Positions 10,601-23,229 of a DNA stretch of 64,000 nucleotides are shown here, one piece after another. The stretch lies in assembly GCF_004193775.1 (NCBI RefSeq), contig NC_041004.1, positions 39,022,411 to 39,086,410 of the forward strand. The letters are read 5' to 3'. Every line of letters starts with the position of its first letter. Position 1 is the first letter of the stretch. A model generated the notes under the pieces. That model had not been told where the DNA came from. It did no database searches and saw nothing but the letters and a program-made list of their open reading frames with translations. The translations under genes were made by a program, and so were the position numbers. Source of the stretch: Glycine soja (lineage: Eukaryota; Streptophyta; Magnoliopsida; Fabales; Fabaceae).

Positions 10601-13600
10601 AGAGCAAGAAATAAATATTCTCCTCTCCACTCTGATTTATAGGGTTTTTTTGGAGGCATATATTATGGGTTGGTCGCTAAGGCTTCATTAATTGGGTCTA
10701 AAAGTTTGTGGGATAGAGGTCATGGGTGGCATAGTTTGGGACTAGTTAAGGTCATTCTGTGAAGGAGGTATGGTTGTTGCAAAAGGAAGGATGCTGATAT
10801 ATGGTGGTTGAAGTTTTAAAATTAGATGAACTTGTAAAGGTGATATGATAAATTAAAATACGTTAACAAATTAACAAAATAAAAAAAGTCAAATGTGCGG
10901 CTTGTGACATTTACATTATTAATGTCCAATTGACGATTAGGAAGCGAAACTGTAATATCTATCGATTATATAAGAAAGTTTAATGTATTTTTTTGAATCA
11001 AAGTGTATTTATTATGAATTTTATTGTTTTCTTCTCTTTAATTCTCCCAAAAAAAAGATCTTCAGCCCACTACCTCAACGACAAAACTAAACCATTTAAA
11101 TTTGAAACAAAACGTATTTATGTTTAGAGTATATATATTATTTTGTCACGACAAACTCGTGTAATTCTCGTAATGGGACAAAGGAATTTGCTGGGGCGGC
11201 GTGATGACATGAGCGATGTTGCAAGTTCGCCGTCCCTAGCATGTCGACCACACTTGTCATTTTCTCCCTTTACACCTCCTTCACTTACCTTGTTATTCTA
11301 TATTTATATACCACTTTTTATTCAACTAATCTATTTTTTTTAATTTTTTAAAGCATATTTTGTTTAATTTATCAAATTAGAATAATTTCTGAATATTTTA
11401 TTAATGGGTTACAAGTTACAACCTTCTTTTTATTTTACACTTTTATAACTATTAGAATAGTACGTGCTATGCAATTGTTAAGAATCACTATTATTAATAG
11501 TTATAAATTATTTGACTATAAAATTATAACAATTTTATCATTTTAAAATTAAATTGTTTTTAATAATTTTTAAATTACACTAAATTAGTGATTTTAAAAA
11601 TACATTATCCCGTATTGGTAAAAAAAAGGGGTTATCTGCTTTAGTTTTGTTTGAAAAAATTATGATTTAAAGTTTTGCTTTCAAATTAAAAAATTATTAA
11701 TAATTATATCTAGTTCATAAAAATACGTAAGAAAGATTAAGAATATTATTAAAAAAATTATATTATTTGTTAAATAATATGTTGTAAGTCTTGACGATAT
11801 ATAATTAGATAATACTAGAAAACTCTCCACAATGCACATACTATTTGTTCATATTAAACTACATTTTTTTTAAAGCAAAACCACTTATATCAATTCAATC
11901 AAAATCAAGGATTCCAAGTTAGAATATAATTATAAAAAAAAAAACTAGGCTATAAGCGAGAGAGTAATTGACGAATATATGAATTAAGTTAAAAATATCC
12001 TGTATGATCAAATCACCGCGTATTTTTTTTTTCATATTGTCTATAAAAACAGTAATTGACGAATATATAATTTGTTACACAAGTGACATTAGTTATTAAA
12101 AAGGAAGGGTTGAAATAAGATATAAAAATTATTTCTCAATTAAAATTTTCACTCTCTCTTTTTAGATTAACAATTCACTATTTAAAATAAACTTATTTAA
12201 AGCAAAAGATAAATAGTAATAAATAAAGAAGTTTAAGGAAGAGAAACCCGCGTGAGATTTCCATAAAATATCTTTTACAAAGTTTGAACAACACATGGAT
12301 AACCCTTCCTTTGTGTTCAGAAATCCTTCCAACGTAAGAGATGGAGGGTCTCTTAAACAATTTCCTTTGAATAAGAGGAAAAAGTTTCTCTCTTTAAGAT
12401 AAGGATATTACAATTCAAGATCAATCAAGATGTTTTATTAAATATGCAAGGGTTTGACCAAAGAATCTTTTCGAGATTATAAGACATTTCAGTTCAGAAA
12501 AAATTCTATTGGAATTTCGTGTCCTAAGTCACCTATTTATAGGCCTTTGATGACCATTCAAAAATCTTTTGATGAGATGTAATTCTTTGAGAGTTATTTT
12601 CTAGAGAGTTGTGATTCTTTGGGAATTATTTTCTGAATTTTTGATTTGAATCAAATTTGAGAAGCGCTTATATTTGGTATCATGAAAACTTCATATCATA
12701 TATGTTTTTACGTCATCTAAGCTATATTTTTTATTTATAAAAAAAACTTATTTAAGTAATAAAAATTCAGAGTTCAAATTTCCTTCTTAAGATCATGAAA
12801 ATAGTAATTTATTACCTTCCATGAAAATAATCCAAATTACTTGTGAGTTTGACTTGTGAAGCTATGAAGGGCTCAAGGCAGTTAAATAATAGTATAATTG
12901 TCACTATACAAAAAATATTTATGGGAGCAAAAGTGAGTAAAAACAGAAAAGTAAGTAATAACGTATTTTTATGGATTTTAAATGTGGGAGCGTATGACTT
13001 TTGTTTGGTACAACCATTGCTTTATAGCAGAAAATAATAATAGTGTTGCTTTTTTCTTATTTTCATTGTTCACCCCGTGACGCACCATTCAGCAACGGCA
13101 ACCATTGTTACTATTACATGGAATAAATTCACCCTAAAGTCGGCGACGTATTTGAAATTTTTGGTAATGCTAAATCACACATTATACCTCTTCTCGTAAA
13201 ATACACGCAACTAAGTTTGATAGTAGTTGATACTACTTTTATCAGCAATTTGACAACGAGTTCATAAGTATTATTTTATTCAATATTTTAATGTAACAAA
13301 TAATTTCATTGATTCATTCTCATTTAATAGTAGTATTTTATATTATCATTTTAAAACCATTATTTTAAGATACTCACTAATCACTATTATTACTGATGCA
13401 GATTGTAGTAACGGAAACAAATAAAAAGAGATGAGTTGAGAATCCAATTATTATTTTGTTTTTGACTTAGAGAATCCAAATTATATTTCTTTCCATTGCG
13501 GTTACATTTACCACAATGTCCCGTTTTCATTGTCAATGCACCAAATTAATGTGAGCAATGTGAGGATCAGATTCTAAATTACTCATTAATGAAATTTGAT

Positions 13601-13670
13601 TTTACTTACCCTTTTATTTTGTTTTTACCATGTTATTTTGTTTTTTCCTAATAGTAATCTTTCCCTTTTA
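7641..13670. other. Intergenic DNA without recognised genes
   Basis: About 6 kb of AT-rich DNA. A 10-bp hairpin (ATATGGATTA 9003-9012 with TAATCCATAT 9022-9031) is present. A small GC-richer patch lies at 11140-11280. No frame has domain content, and I see no RNA gene. The right end is the likely promoter of the NET1 gene. Confidence 0.5.
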
Positions 13671-13699
13671 TTTTTGTCTTGCCAACTTGTTATGATTTT

Positions 13700-14655
13700 C
13701 TTTTCTTTTCCACTTTTAACAGTTCTGAGACGCTGGGAGACAGTACCACCAACCTATACTGCATAAAAAGCAAAGCTGAGAAAGAAAGAGAGAGAGAGAG
13801 AAACAAGAATAGGAACAAAACAACATTGTCCGCAAAACAGAGAGATCTAAGCAACATGGGGTGACTCAGAAAATGGAATAAAAAAGAAAAAAAAAAAGAG
13901 AGAGAAGAAAAAGCAGTTGAAGTTGTTTATGGCCGTTGGTGTTAATTGGAACCGAATGCCTCACGTTTGGTTTTTTTTTTTTTTTTGGTGAGTTAACATG
14001 TTACCCGAATTATTAGCTTTATGTTTTGCACTTGTAGCTGTTGAGGTTTGATCTCTCAACCATGAGTGCATCCTTCTTCATTGATCACGTGTTTTGAACT
14101 ATATGGTGTAGCCATCTCATGTTCATAAGTGATCTTCATGAAAAAAAAAATTAGAACATTTTATTTTATTTTTTTTGTATTTTTCTGACATGCACATAAA
14201 ATTATGTTCTTGTTACTAGCCAAATTCTGTAAAACTTTTTTTTTCGTGATTCTAATTGGAATTTTGTGTTTGATCAGCAGTAACTCAGGTGTGTCAGATG
14301 TTTGTTTGTTGATTCATTTACTCTTGGAACTTGTGAGTTTAACCAAACTGGTATGTTAATTAATTTATTTTTCTTTTCTTTTTGCTTCTGGTGATGTTTC
14401 TGATCATTTACTTTTACTTTTATGAGAAAAAAAAGTGTGTCCATGATTTATCTGAAACTGAACCATTTGCATTCTTTTTGTTTTTGTTTATTACAAACTA
14501 TATGCTAGCAGCAAGAGAGACTCCGTATGCCATCTGTGTTATGTAACTGTGTTAACGTGGTTCTGGTTGTAAATCATTGAACTTTCTCGGATTGAGTTCA
14601 TTCAAAATTAGAAGACACGGTGTTGGTGTTGGTGTTGATTTACTTGGCCGGAGCG
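13700..14655 (+). promoter_or_regulatory. Probable 5' leader of NET1 with leader introns
   Basis: The ATG of NET1 is preceded by about 1 kb with UTR-like features. There is a (GA)n tract at 13788-13801, a donor-like TTGGTGAGT near 13985, and acceptor-like cag at about 14280 and 14511. A further donor-like CTGGTATGTT lies near 14350. This suggests a spliced leader with one or two introns before the coding exon. The exact borders are inference and need transcript data. Confidence 0.35.
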
Positions 14656-17600
14656 ATGGCGACTCTGTCCCATGCTGATTCTAGAAGAATGTATTCATGG
14701 TGGTGGGACAGTCACATTAGCCCCAAGAACTCGAAATGGCTTCAAGAGAATCTGACAGGTAATTCTGGTTTTGGAAGCAATTCTGTTTAAGATGCTAACA
14801 TAGTTCTTATTCATCACCTGGCATCTCTATGGTTGGAGATTAGATTGCACCCATTACTTGTTTTCTCATGTATAGGAGAAAGAAGTGATTCTGTTAATCA
14901 GGGAACAAAATCTAGTTGAGCACTATCCTTCTTCATCTTCTATATTTAAAATCTAGTTTTATTATTTGTTTGTTATCATAGTCTCATTATCTCATAGATA
15001 ATTACTGATATTGATATAGGACCTTATACATTTGGGCTTTTGAAATATGTGTTGCTAAACCCTTACGTTATTGGACTGGCCACTAAAAGTTCTGCCTTAT
15101 CATTTTTAATTGTCAATATATATTTCACCTCTTGGGAAAGTCTGGCACAAACATATATTATGGTTTAAACCAGGTTCTGGTTTGGCTTCCAAATTTACTT
15201 ACAGTCATGATGCACTCCAATATTTAATGAAATTACAGTATTTTATTTTGATATATCTTTCTGAATCTTCTTTGTTGGTATATATCTTCATTAAAATTAT
15301 ATTTCTTTTATAACTCAAGAGTATCAGTTCTGTCTTATATTGTGTGCATGATAATAAGCCATATCTACTTCCTGTATCATCTATTTCCTTAGTTACTACT
15401 TGAAAACTGAAATTTTGCCGTTAACATCCATCTAATACCCTGAAACACATTAATTTATCTCAATGTTACCACCTCATGAACAGATATGGATTCCAAGGTG
15501 AAGCAAATGATCAAGCTTATTGAAGAAGATGCAGATTCCTTTGCGAGGAGGGCGGAAATGTATTATAAGAAACGCCCAGAGCTTATGAAATTAGTTGAAG
15601 AGTTTTACCGGGCATACCGGGCATTGGCTGAGAGATATGATCATGCAACTGGAGTGATACGTCAGGCCCATCATACCATGGCCGAAGCATTTCCTAATCA
15701 AGGTCCTCCGGCACCAGCAGATGATTCACCTGTAGTTTCTTCCATGGAGACTGAACCACATACACCAGAGACAATCCACTTTTCCTGTGCATTTCTTGAC
15801 TCAGATGACTTGCAAAAGGATGCTTCAACTCATTTCCATGCCATCAATCGAAATGGATCTTATACTGATGAAGCTGATTCTTGTATAAGCAGAAAGGGTT
15901 TGAAACAGCTCAATGATCTGTTCATGTCAGGAGAATCTGTAAGTCATGCAAAGTCTGCAAGAAGGGGGCTTAATTTTCTTGACCCGGAGGAGATTAATGG
16001 GAAAGACAATGGAAGCCAAGATACTAGAGCTCAAGTCTTATCCGAGTCTGAACGCATGACCAAAGCCGAGGCCGAAATTTTGGCCTTAAAGAAAGCCCTA
16101 GCTAAGTTGGAAAGTGAAAAGGAGACTGGCTTGCTTCAGTATCAGCATAGTTTGGAGAGATTGTTCAATCTGGAATCAGAAATGTCTCATGCAAGAGAGC
16201 ATTCTCAAGGACTTGATGAACGAGCAAACAAAGCTGAAGCTGAAGTTCAAACCTTGAAGGAAGCTCTTACTGAAATACAGTCTGAAAGAGAAGCTAGTTT
16301 TCTTCAGTACCAGCAATGCTCGGAGAAATTATATAATCTGGAGAAAAATATTTCTTCGGCTCAAAAGGATGTAGGAGAACTTAATGAACGAGCTACTAGA
16401 GCTGAAACTGAAGCTGAATCCTTAAAGCAAGAACTTGCTAGACTAGAAGCTGAAAAGGAGGATGCCCTTGTTCAATATAATCAGTCCTTGGAGATGTTGT
16501 CAAAACTAGAGGAAAGATTAACACAAGCTGAAGAGAATGCAATGAGAATTAATGAGCAGGCTATTGCAGCAAAAGATGAAATTGAGGGCATGAAGTTAGA
16601 AATTGCTAAACTTACTGAAGAGAAGGAAGATGCAGCTCTTTGTTATCAACAATGCTTGGAGATAATTTCCAGTTTGGAGCATAAACTCTCTTGTGCTCAA
16701 GAGGAGGTGCATAGGTTAAATTGCAAGATAAATGATGGGGTTGAAAAGTTGCATAATTCTGAACAGAAGTGTGTTCTCTTGGAAACATCAAATCAGACTC
16801 TGCAATCTGAATTGCAGTCTTTGGCACAGAAGTTAGGATTTCAAAGTGAAGAACTTAGTGAGAAGCAGAAGGAATTGGGTAGACTCTGGACTTGCATACA
16901 AGAGGAGCGATTGCAATTCATCGAAGCTGAAGCTGCTTTCCAAACTCTTCAGAATTTGCATTCTCAATCTCAGGAAGAGCTAAGGTCTCTTGCCAACGAC
17001 CTTCACAGTAAGGCTGAAATTCTGGAGAATACAGAATCCCATAAGCAGGCTTTAGAGGATGAAATATACAAGACCAAAGAGGAAAACACAACCCTAAATG
17101 AGATCAAATTATCTTCATCTCTGTCTATAAAAAATTTACAGAATGAGATATTAAATCTGAGGGAGATAATAAAGAAACTTGAGCTGGAGGTTGGACTGCA
17201 AGTAGATGAAAGAAATGCTCTTCAGCAAGAAATTTACTGTCTAAAAGATGAGCTTAATGATGTGAGTAAAAGACATGAATCCATGATGGAGGATGTCAGA
17301 TCAACTGACTTAGATCCACAGTGCTTTGTCTCATATGTGAAGAAATTGCAAGATAAGAACTCAAAGCTGAATGAAAGATGCGAAACCTACAAAAACGAGA
17401 AAGAAGCTCTAAAGGAAAAACTGGAGATCATGGAAAAGCTCTTGGAGAAGAACACTGTTTTGGAGAGATCCCTTTCAGTTTTGACTGTTGAGCTTGAGAG
17501 TACTCGAGGAAAGGTAAAGGTATTGGAGGAAACTTGTGAATCTTTGCTTGCAAAGAAATCCACTCTTGCTTCTGAGAAAGCCACCTTGTTTTCTCAGTTA

Positions 17601-20600
17601 CAAACCACAGCCGAGAAGCTGGAGAATCTCTCAGAAAAAAACCACCTTTTAGAAAGTTCACTATTTGATGTGAATGCTGAGCTTGAAGGATTAAGGATAA
17701 AGTCAAAGATTTTAGAAGACTCTTGTCTGTTGTTTGACCATGAAAAGTCCAGTCTCACCTCTGAGAAAGAAATGTTGGTTTCACAGTTGAACATCACTCA
17801 TCAAACTCTGAAAGATCTTAGGAAAAAACACAGTGAATTGGAACTGAAGCATTTGGAACTGAAAGCAGAAAGGGAGTCTGCACTTCAAAAGTTGGAAGAG
17901 CTACTTGTTTCCTTATATGCTGAGAGGGAAGAGCATTCCAGAATTGTGCAATTGAATGACTGTCAATTGGCTGAGAAGGAATTACAGATTTTTGTTCTCC
18001 AAGAAGATGCAGATTACCAGAAAAAGGAATATGAAGATGAACTGGACAGAGGTGTGCATGCTCAAATGGAAATTTTCGTGTTGCAGAAATGTATCCAGGA
18101 TTTAGAGCAGAAGAACTTCTCTCTTCTAGTTGAGTGTCAAAGACTCTTGGAGGCTTCCAAACTGTCTGATAGATTGATATCTAAGTTGGAGAATGACAAT
18201 GTTCAAAAGCAAGTTGATGTGAATTCGTTGTCTGAGAAAATTAAAATGCTACGGATTGGGCTGCTTCAGGTGTTAAAGACTCTTGACGTTAACAGTGAGC
18301 CTTGGTGTGAAGATGTGACTGAAGAAGACCAGGAGCTTCTGAACCACATACATGGCAAACTTCAGGAGACACAGAATTCTTTTGTCACAATTTTCAACGA
18401 AAGCCAGCAAGTTGCCATTGAGAATTCAGTTCTTGTTGCATTCCTTGGCCAGTTGAAATTAAAGGCCGGAAATCTTTGGACAGAAAGAGATTCTCTTGAT
18501 AAGGAGTTGAGAACCCAGTCTAAGCAGTTCTTGGCATTGCAAGCAGAGGTACAAAAGATATTGGAGAAGAATCAGGAATTGAAGTTGGCAATAAGCAAAA
18601 GAGAAGAGAAAATGGAAGTAATGACAACTGAAATAGAGAACCTATGCAAACAGCTGTTAGACTTGAAAGAGGATCACCAAAACATAAAGGAAGAAAGTTG
18701 CAAAACCTTTGAAGAGAAAAATGCCTTGTTGAGAAGATTTCTGGACCTGGGTGAAGAGAAAAGTAAGTTGGAAGAAGAATTCTGCATTATGATCCATGAG
18801 ACAATAGCACAATCTAATATTTCTCTGATCTACCAGAACATTCTCTTTGAAAAACTCCAGACACTTAAAGAGCTTAGCCAAGATCTTGATAGACTTTGTT
18901 CAGTAAATGCTGATCTTGAGAACAAACTAAAAATAATGATGGGCAAACTAGAAGATGTACAAATGGAAAACTCGGATCTTAAAGAGTCCTTTGTAGTGTC
19001 AAGCAATGAACTAAAATTAGTTCAATCCGTTAATGATCAACTAAATTGTCAGATTAGGAATGGAAAGGAATTGTTGTCTCAAAAGGAAAATGAGATTTTG
19101 GAAGCAGCAAAAATGTTTAGTGCTTTACATGATGAGAAAAGAGAATTAAAAAGATTGGTGGAAGATCTGAAGAGCAAGTATGATGAAGCCAGGGTGATAC
19201 TTGAAGACCAAGCTAGTCAAATTTTAAAATTATCCTCAGACAAGGATCTTCAAAATGGTGAACTTGGATGCCTTTGTGAAGTGAATCAGAAGTTGGAGGC
19301 TGAAATGAGGCACCTGCATCAAGAACTTGGAGAAATTAAACTGAGGGAAGAGAAGCTAAATTGTGAACTGCTTAAGGGAACAAATGAGATTGAACAATGG
19401 GAGACTCAGGCTGCCACACTCTATACCAGACTGCAGATTTCTGCTGTCAATGAAACATTATTTGAAGAGAAGGTCCGTGAGCTAGCTGATGCATGTGAAG
19501 ATCTTGAACGCAGAAGCAACTTTAAAGGTATGGAAAGTGAAATGCTGAAAGAAAGAGTTAAAAAGTTGGAAGGTGAAAATGGGAGACTACATGGTCAGTT
19601 GGCTGCTTATGTCCCTGCTGTTAGTGCTTTGAATGATAGTATAACAGCCTTGGAGATGCAGACACTTGCACAGGTAAATCCTCATAACTACAAAGTATTA
19701 AAGGTAATTTACATGATATCTTCAACTGAGAACCAGCCACTATTGCATATTTTATATTGATGTAATTTGTTTAAATCTTTGTTTCCAGGTTGAAGATTTG
19801 ACGGATCACAAATATGCTGAAGGTGGTCCACAAACAGCTGAAGATCAGAATGCTATGGCAACAGATGCACTTCCAGACTTCCAAGACTTGCAGAAAAGGA
19901 TCAGTGCAATTGAAATGGCTGTTAAACAGATGAATGAAAGTTTCAAAACTAAGGATGAAATGAGAGAGATTCAAGTATTAAAATCTGGAATCAGCCGGCA
20001 CCAAGGAAATATTCAGGCAAGCAAGTATGTTACTGAGATGGATGAAGCAAAGGAGCAGCATCGAGGTGGACCTTCTGGTGAACAGAAGGCAAAAAAATCA
20101 GTGTCAGATGTCCCTGTAGCAGAAATTGAAGTTCTGCCAAAAGACATCATGCTTGATCAAACGTCTGAATGTTCATACAGGTTAAGTAGGAGAGGAACTC
20201 TCGAGAATGATGATCAGATGCTTGAATTGTGGGAAACAGCTAATAAGGATGGGGTAATTGGCCTGACCGTTGGCAAGGCGCAGAAAAAGGCCATCGCACC
20301 TACTGGATACCATCAAAAGAGAGCAACCAAGGAACCCAAAAACAAATATCCTTCAGTAGAGTCCTTGATTGAGAAGGATTTGAGTGTGGACAAATTAGAG
20401 ATCTCGAGAAGATTGACACATCCACATCCACATCCTCATGAAGATGGCAACAGGAGAAAGATTTTAGAAAGACTTGATTCTGATTCTCAGAAGTTGACAA
20501 ACCTTGAAATTACCGTGCAAGATTTGATGAGCAAGATAGAAATTACAGAGAGCACAAAGGGAAAAGATAGTGAGTATGATACCGTGAAAGGACAGCTAGA

Positions 20601-20988
20601 AGCTACTCAGGAAGCCATCACAAAGTTGTTTGATGCCAACCAGAAGTTGAAGAAGAATGTAGAAGAGGGTACCTCGTCCTTTGCTGGGAAGTCTACAGCA
20701 GAACCGGATGAAACTGGAAGTGCCAGCAGAAGGAGAGTTTCAGAACAGGCTCGGAGAGGGTCTGAAAAAATAGGACGGCTGCAGTTGGAAGTGCAAAGAC
20801 TGCAATTCTTACTTCTGAAGTTGAATGATGAAAAAGAAGGCAAAGGAAAAGCAATGATGGATGAACGAAATTCAAAAGTTCTTTTGAGAGATTATCTCTA
20901 TGCTGGTGGCACGAGAAGAAACTACCAGAAGAGGAAGAAGAAAACACACTTTTGTGCATGCATGCAACCTCCCACTAAGGGAGATTAA
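14656..20988 (+). CDS. NET1: NETWORKED1-family actin-binding coiled-coil protein
   Basis: Coding exons 14656-14758, 15484-19673 and 19789-20988 give 1,830 residues, close to Arabidopsis NET1A/NET1D (about 1,730-1,740). The N-terminal NAB (KIP1-like) domain, about residues 13-92, begins with [20 protein letters not shown] and continues through [16 protein letters not shown] and [14 protein letters not shown]. In this plant-specific family NAB binds F-actin, and the long coiled coil directs the protein to membranes and plasmodesmata. The rest is almost entirely heptad coiled coil, with four exact-length 56-residue repeats (residues 229-452) and two 63-residue repeats (689-814). The C-terminus has the NET1-type ending with [10 protein letters not shown] and [12 protein letters not shown]. 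The short first exon ending at codon position 1 and the GT..AG borders are typical for the family. The gene looks intact. Confidence 0.95.
16065..16736 (+). repeat. Four 168-bp (56-residue) coding repeats in NET1
   Basis: Four head-to-tail units, 16065-16232, 16233-16400, 16401-16568 and 16569-16736, each exactly 56 codons, i.e. eight heptads. The shared pattern is AEAE..xLK..LA.LE.EKE..LLQYQ.xLE.L..LE followed by ...L.ERA.K. The units are diverged at the DNA level but need no gaps to align. They lie at the start of the coiled-coil rod just after the NAB linker. Confidence 0.85.
17445..17822 (+). repeat. Two 189-bp (63-residue) coding repeats in NET1
   Basis: Units 17445-17633 and 17634-17822 each encode 63 residues, nine heptads. 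Both start EKN.xLE.SL, with ...LE..C in the middle and L.SEK..L.SQL near the end. The sequence immediately following ([10 protein letters not shown]) looks like the beginning of a third, decayed unit. Confidence 0.75.
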
Positions 20989-21641
20989 GTCGACAGGATT
21001 TTAGAATAGTTTAAATGACTTGAGACACTTACTTTCATGCTTGTAAATCTTTCTTTATAATCTAGAGATGGTTCAAGACCCTACAAGGTTTTCTAGGGAG
21101 AGGATCTATTGTTCTTGAAGCGTATAGATCCTACTGTACATGTTATGTAATGTTAACTTTGAAGAAACTAGGATGGAATTTTCGCCATTTCATTTTCTGA
21201 ATAATCCCCTCCATCTTACTTCCTTCTTGGTTAGACTTGCCGTTCTTGTCTGGCTATTACTTTGATTATCATTGTGGTGCCATGCAATTATCTTCCTTTT
21301 TTCTTTGTTTTGTTTGTATCTTAAGCATCGTTTGTTCAGCATAAAATGCAATAAGACTGAAGACATTAATTAGTACTCATTGCTGCGATATAATGGCTCA
21401 TTGATAAATTATCCTACAAGACTGAAAGCTAATTAGCTAAATGTTCAGCAACGTTTCTTTCAATAATAATTAATTAACATTAACCAAAAACAAGGGGATA
21501 AAATCCCAATTCCCAACCCAAAAAAGGAAGGAAAACTCAGTTTCTTAAGATCAACAACAAAATGCCAAAGCCAAAAGTCAAATTTTAGATCAGTAGTACA
21601 AAGGTGTATCATCAGAACTACCATGAACATCTCTAATTACA
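20989..21641. other. Tail-to-tail interval of NET1 and ALP1
   Basis: The 653 bp between the NET1 stop (plus) and the ALP1 stop (minus) must hold the 3' UTRs and polyadenylation signals of both genes. Several aataat/aataaa-like motifs are present, for example ctgaataatc at 21198. No other gene is seen. Confidence 0.5.
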
Positions 21642-23123
21642 TTACTGTCGCAAATGGTTGGCCAAATTATCTCTCATGGTCCTCCCCAAAGGATCAACTT
21701 GCTTGCAACATTGTTCTTGATATCCAGAATCATGATGACCAGACAAGGCAACGTCCTGTTGTAAGGTGTCTCCACAGTCAATGATTATATTATGGAGCAA
21801 ACAACATGTTAAGATAATGCTTGGCAATTTCCTCTTATCAGGTCTCCACATAACCTTACTCAGGATTCTCCAACTTCCCTTTAACAGTGAGAATGCCCTC
21901 ACAGCAAGTAGCTTTGCAGCTCCATGTTTGTGATTGAAAGTAGACTGCGGAACTGATACGCCATTAGCCCCATTAGTTTCATAAGGAGTCATAAGCCACG
22001 GAAGAAGAGGATAACTGCACCCACCAACCACATATTCTCTTATAACATCTCCACCGAAAGCTTTCACGTTTCCATTTAAACGCTCTCCATTCTCTGATAG
22101 CTTGAAAAATGCCGAACACTTCAACAATCTGGAAACCGACATGCCCCCAGGCAAACCTGTCACGATATCAACAAATCTCATTTCATGATCAACAATTCCC
22201 TGCAACAACATGCTGTAGTTCTTCTCTTGATCACACCAATCATCCGAGGTTTGGACAGCCGGAAGGGTCATCATGATGTGCGTTGCATCGATGGCTCCAC
22301 AGCAATTAGGCAACCCATAGGATGCCTCAAAACCAAGCTTGATTTCCTGCATTTGATTGAAATCCGGCCAATTGAGATGATGCTTGGCGCGTTCCTCCAG
22401 CGCCTCTATGAATCTCCAAGTCACCTGAGAAACTGTTGACTGTCCAACCCCAAAGGCAGCTCCAACTGAGACCTGAGACTCACCAGATGCCAACCTTCTA
22501 AGGGCAATGGCAACCTGCTTCTCAACACTAAGAAGCCTTCCCTCTATGTTGATGAGCCCTGATGGAGGCCTTGATATGAGATCCTCCCTCACAAGGGAAC
22601 ATATGTATTCAAAAGTAGTCTTTGACACCCTGAAGAAATACTTAAACCCTTCTGCCTCATCACCAGGTACAGTATATCCTGCAGGTTTGCATCAATCATA
22701 TCCATAAAAATCAGTTTTTTTTTCAAAATCAAATCAGTCATATCCATAACACCACCCAAGAACACAATAATTGAAATGATATCATTGCCCTAAACAATGG
22801 GGTGTGGGAAGGAAATCCATGGGTAGAACCCCCATGATTTCTTCACCAACTAAAATTGATAAAGTGATAACAGTAGAGAAAGACATGCATGAAAGGGTTC
22901 TTTCATTCCAGAACAACATGAATGATAAATCATTAAAATTTGAAAATTTGAAATAATTAGAGAGGGGGAAGATACCTGGGACAGTAGAATTCTTGTGCCA
23001 GAAAGAGTCCCACCAATCGGTCTCACTGGTTCTGGGCTCAACGGGGACCAGGCTCACCTGTTTGTGTTTTTTGAACTTCTTGGTCTTCTTCTTGGTCTTC
23101 GATTTTTTCTGGATGGGTGCCAT
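21642..23123 (-). CDS. ALP1: ALP1-like domesticated PIF/Harbinger transposase
   Basis: Exons 22976-23123 and 21642-22678 give 394 residues, the same size as Arabidopsis ALP1 (ANTAGONIST OF LIKE HETEROCHROMATIN PROTEIN 1), whose sequence it follows closely. Visible are a basic N-terminus (MAPIQKKSKTKKK), DWWDSFW, a helix-turn-helix-like stretch GAAFGVGQSTVSQVTWRF, the DDE-domain remnants GAIDATHI (Asp180), YPLLPWLMTPYE and RPDKRKLPS, and the end segment CDxLQxDVxLSGHHDSG. Two of the three catalytic acidic residues are missing. GSxHD is GGMSVSR (Val231 at the Asp position) and VERAF is AVRAF (Val309 at the Glu position). In Arabidopsis ALP1 is a nuclear protein that associates with Polycomb repressive complex 2 and opposes silencing. 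The same role here is inference. It is a host gene, not a live transposon: no terminal repeats flank it and the frame is intact. Confidence 0.92.
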
Positions 23124-23229
23124 TGAACATAGCAGCACGAACAATTCACTGTTCACAGTGGCAGAAGAACCTTATTTAGCAGCGTAGAAGAAGTGAAGAG
23201 TACAGAGAGTGAACTATGAAACTGAATGT

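Noticed and set aside
16612..18881. Several antisense frames of 65-92 codons
   Set aside because: Shadows of the NET1 coiled-coil exon.
14656..19760. NET1 as two separate genes split at 19760
   Set aside because: The stop at 19758-19760 lies in a 115-bp intron (donor after 19673, acceptor before 19789) and both sides join in frame as one NET1-length protein.
22185..22707. Plus-strand frames of 66-84 codons
   Set aside because: Antisense to ALP1 exon 2.
21642..23123. A live PIF/Harbinger transposon
   Set aside because: No terminal inverted repeats or adjoining Myb-like ORF, two catalytic acids absent, and full-length similarity to the host gene ALP1.
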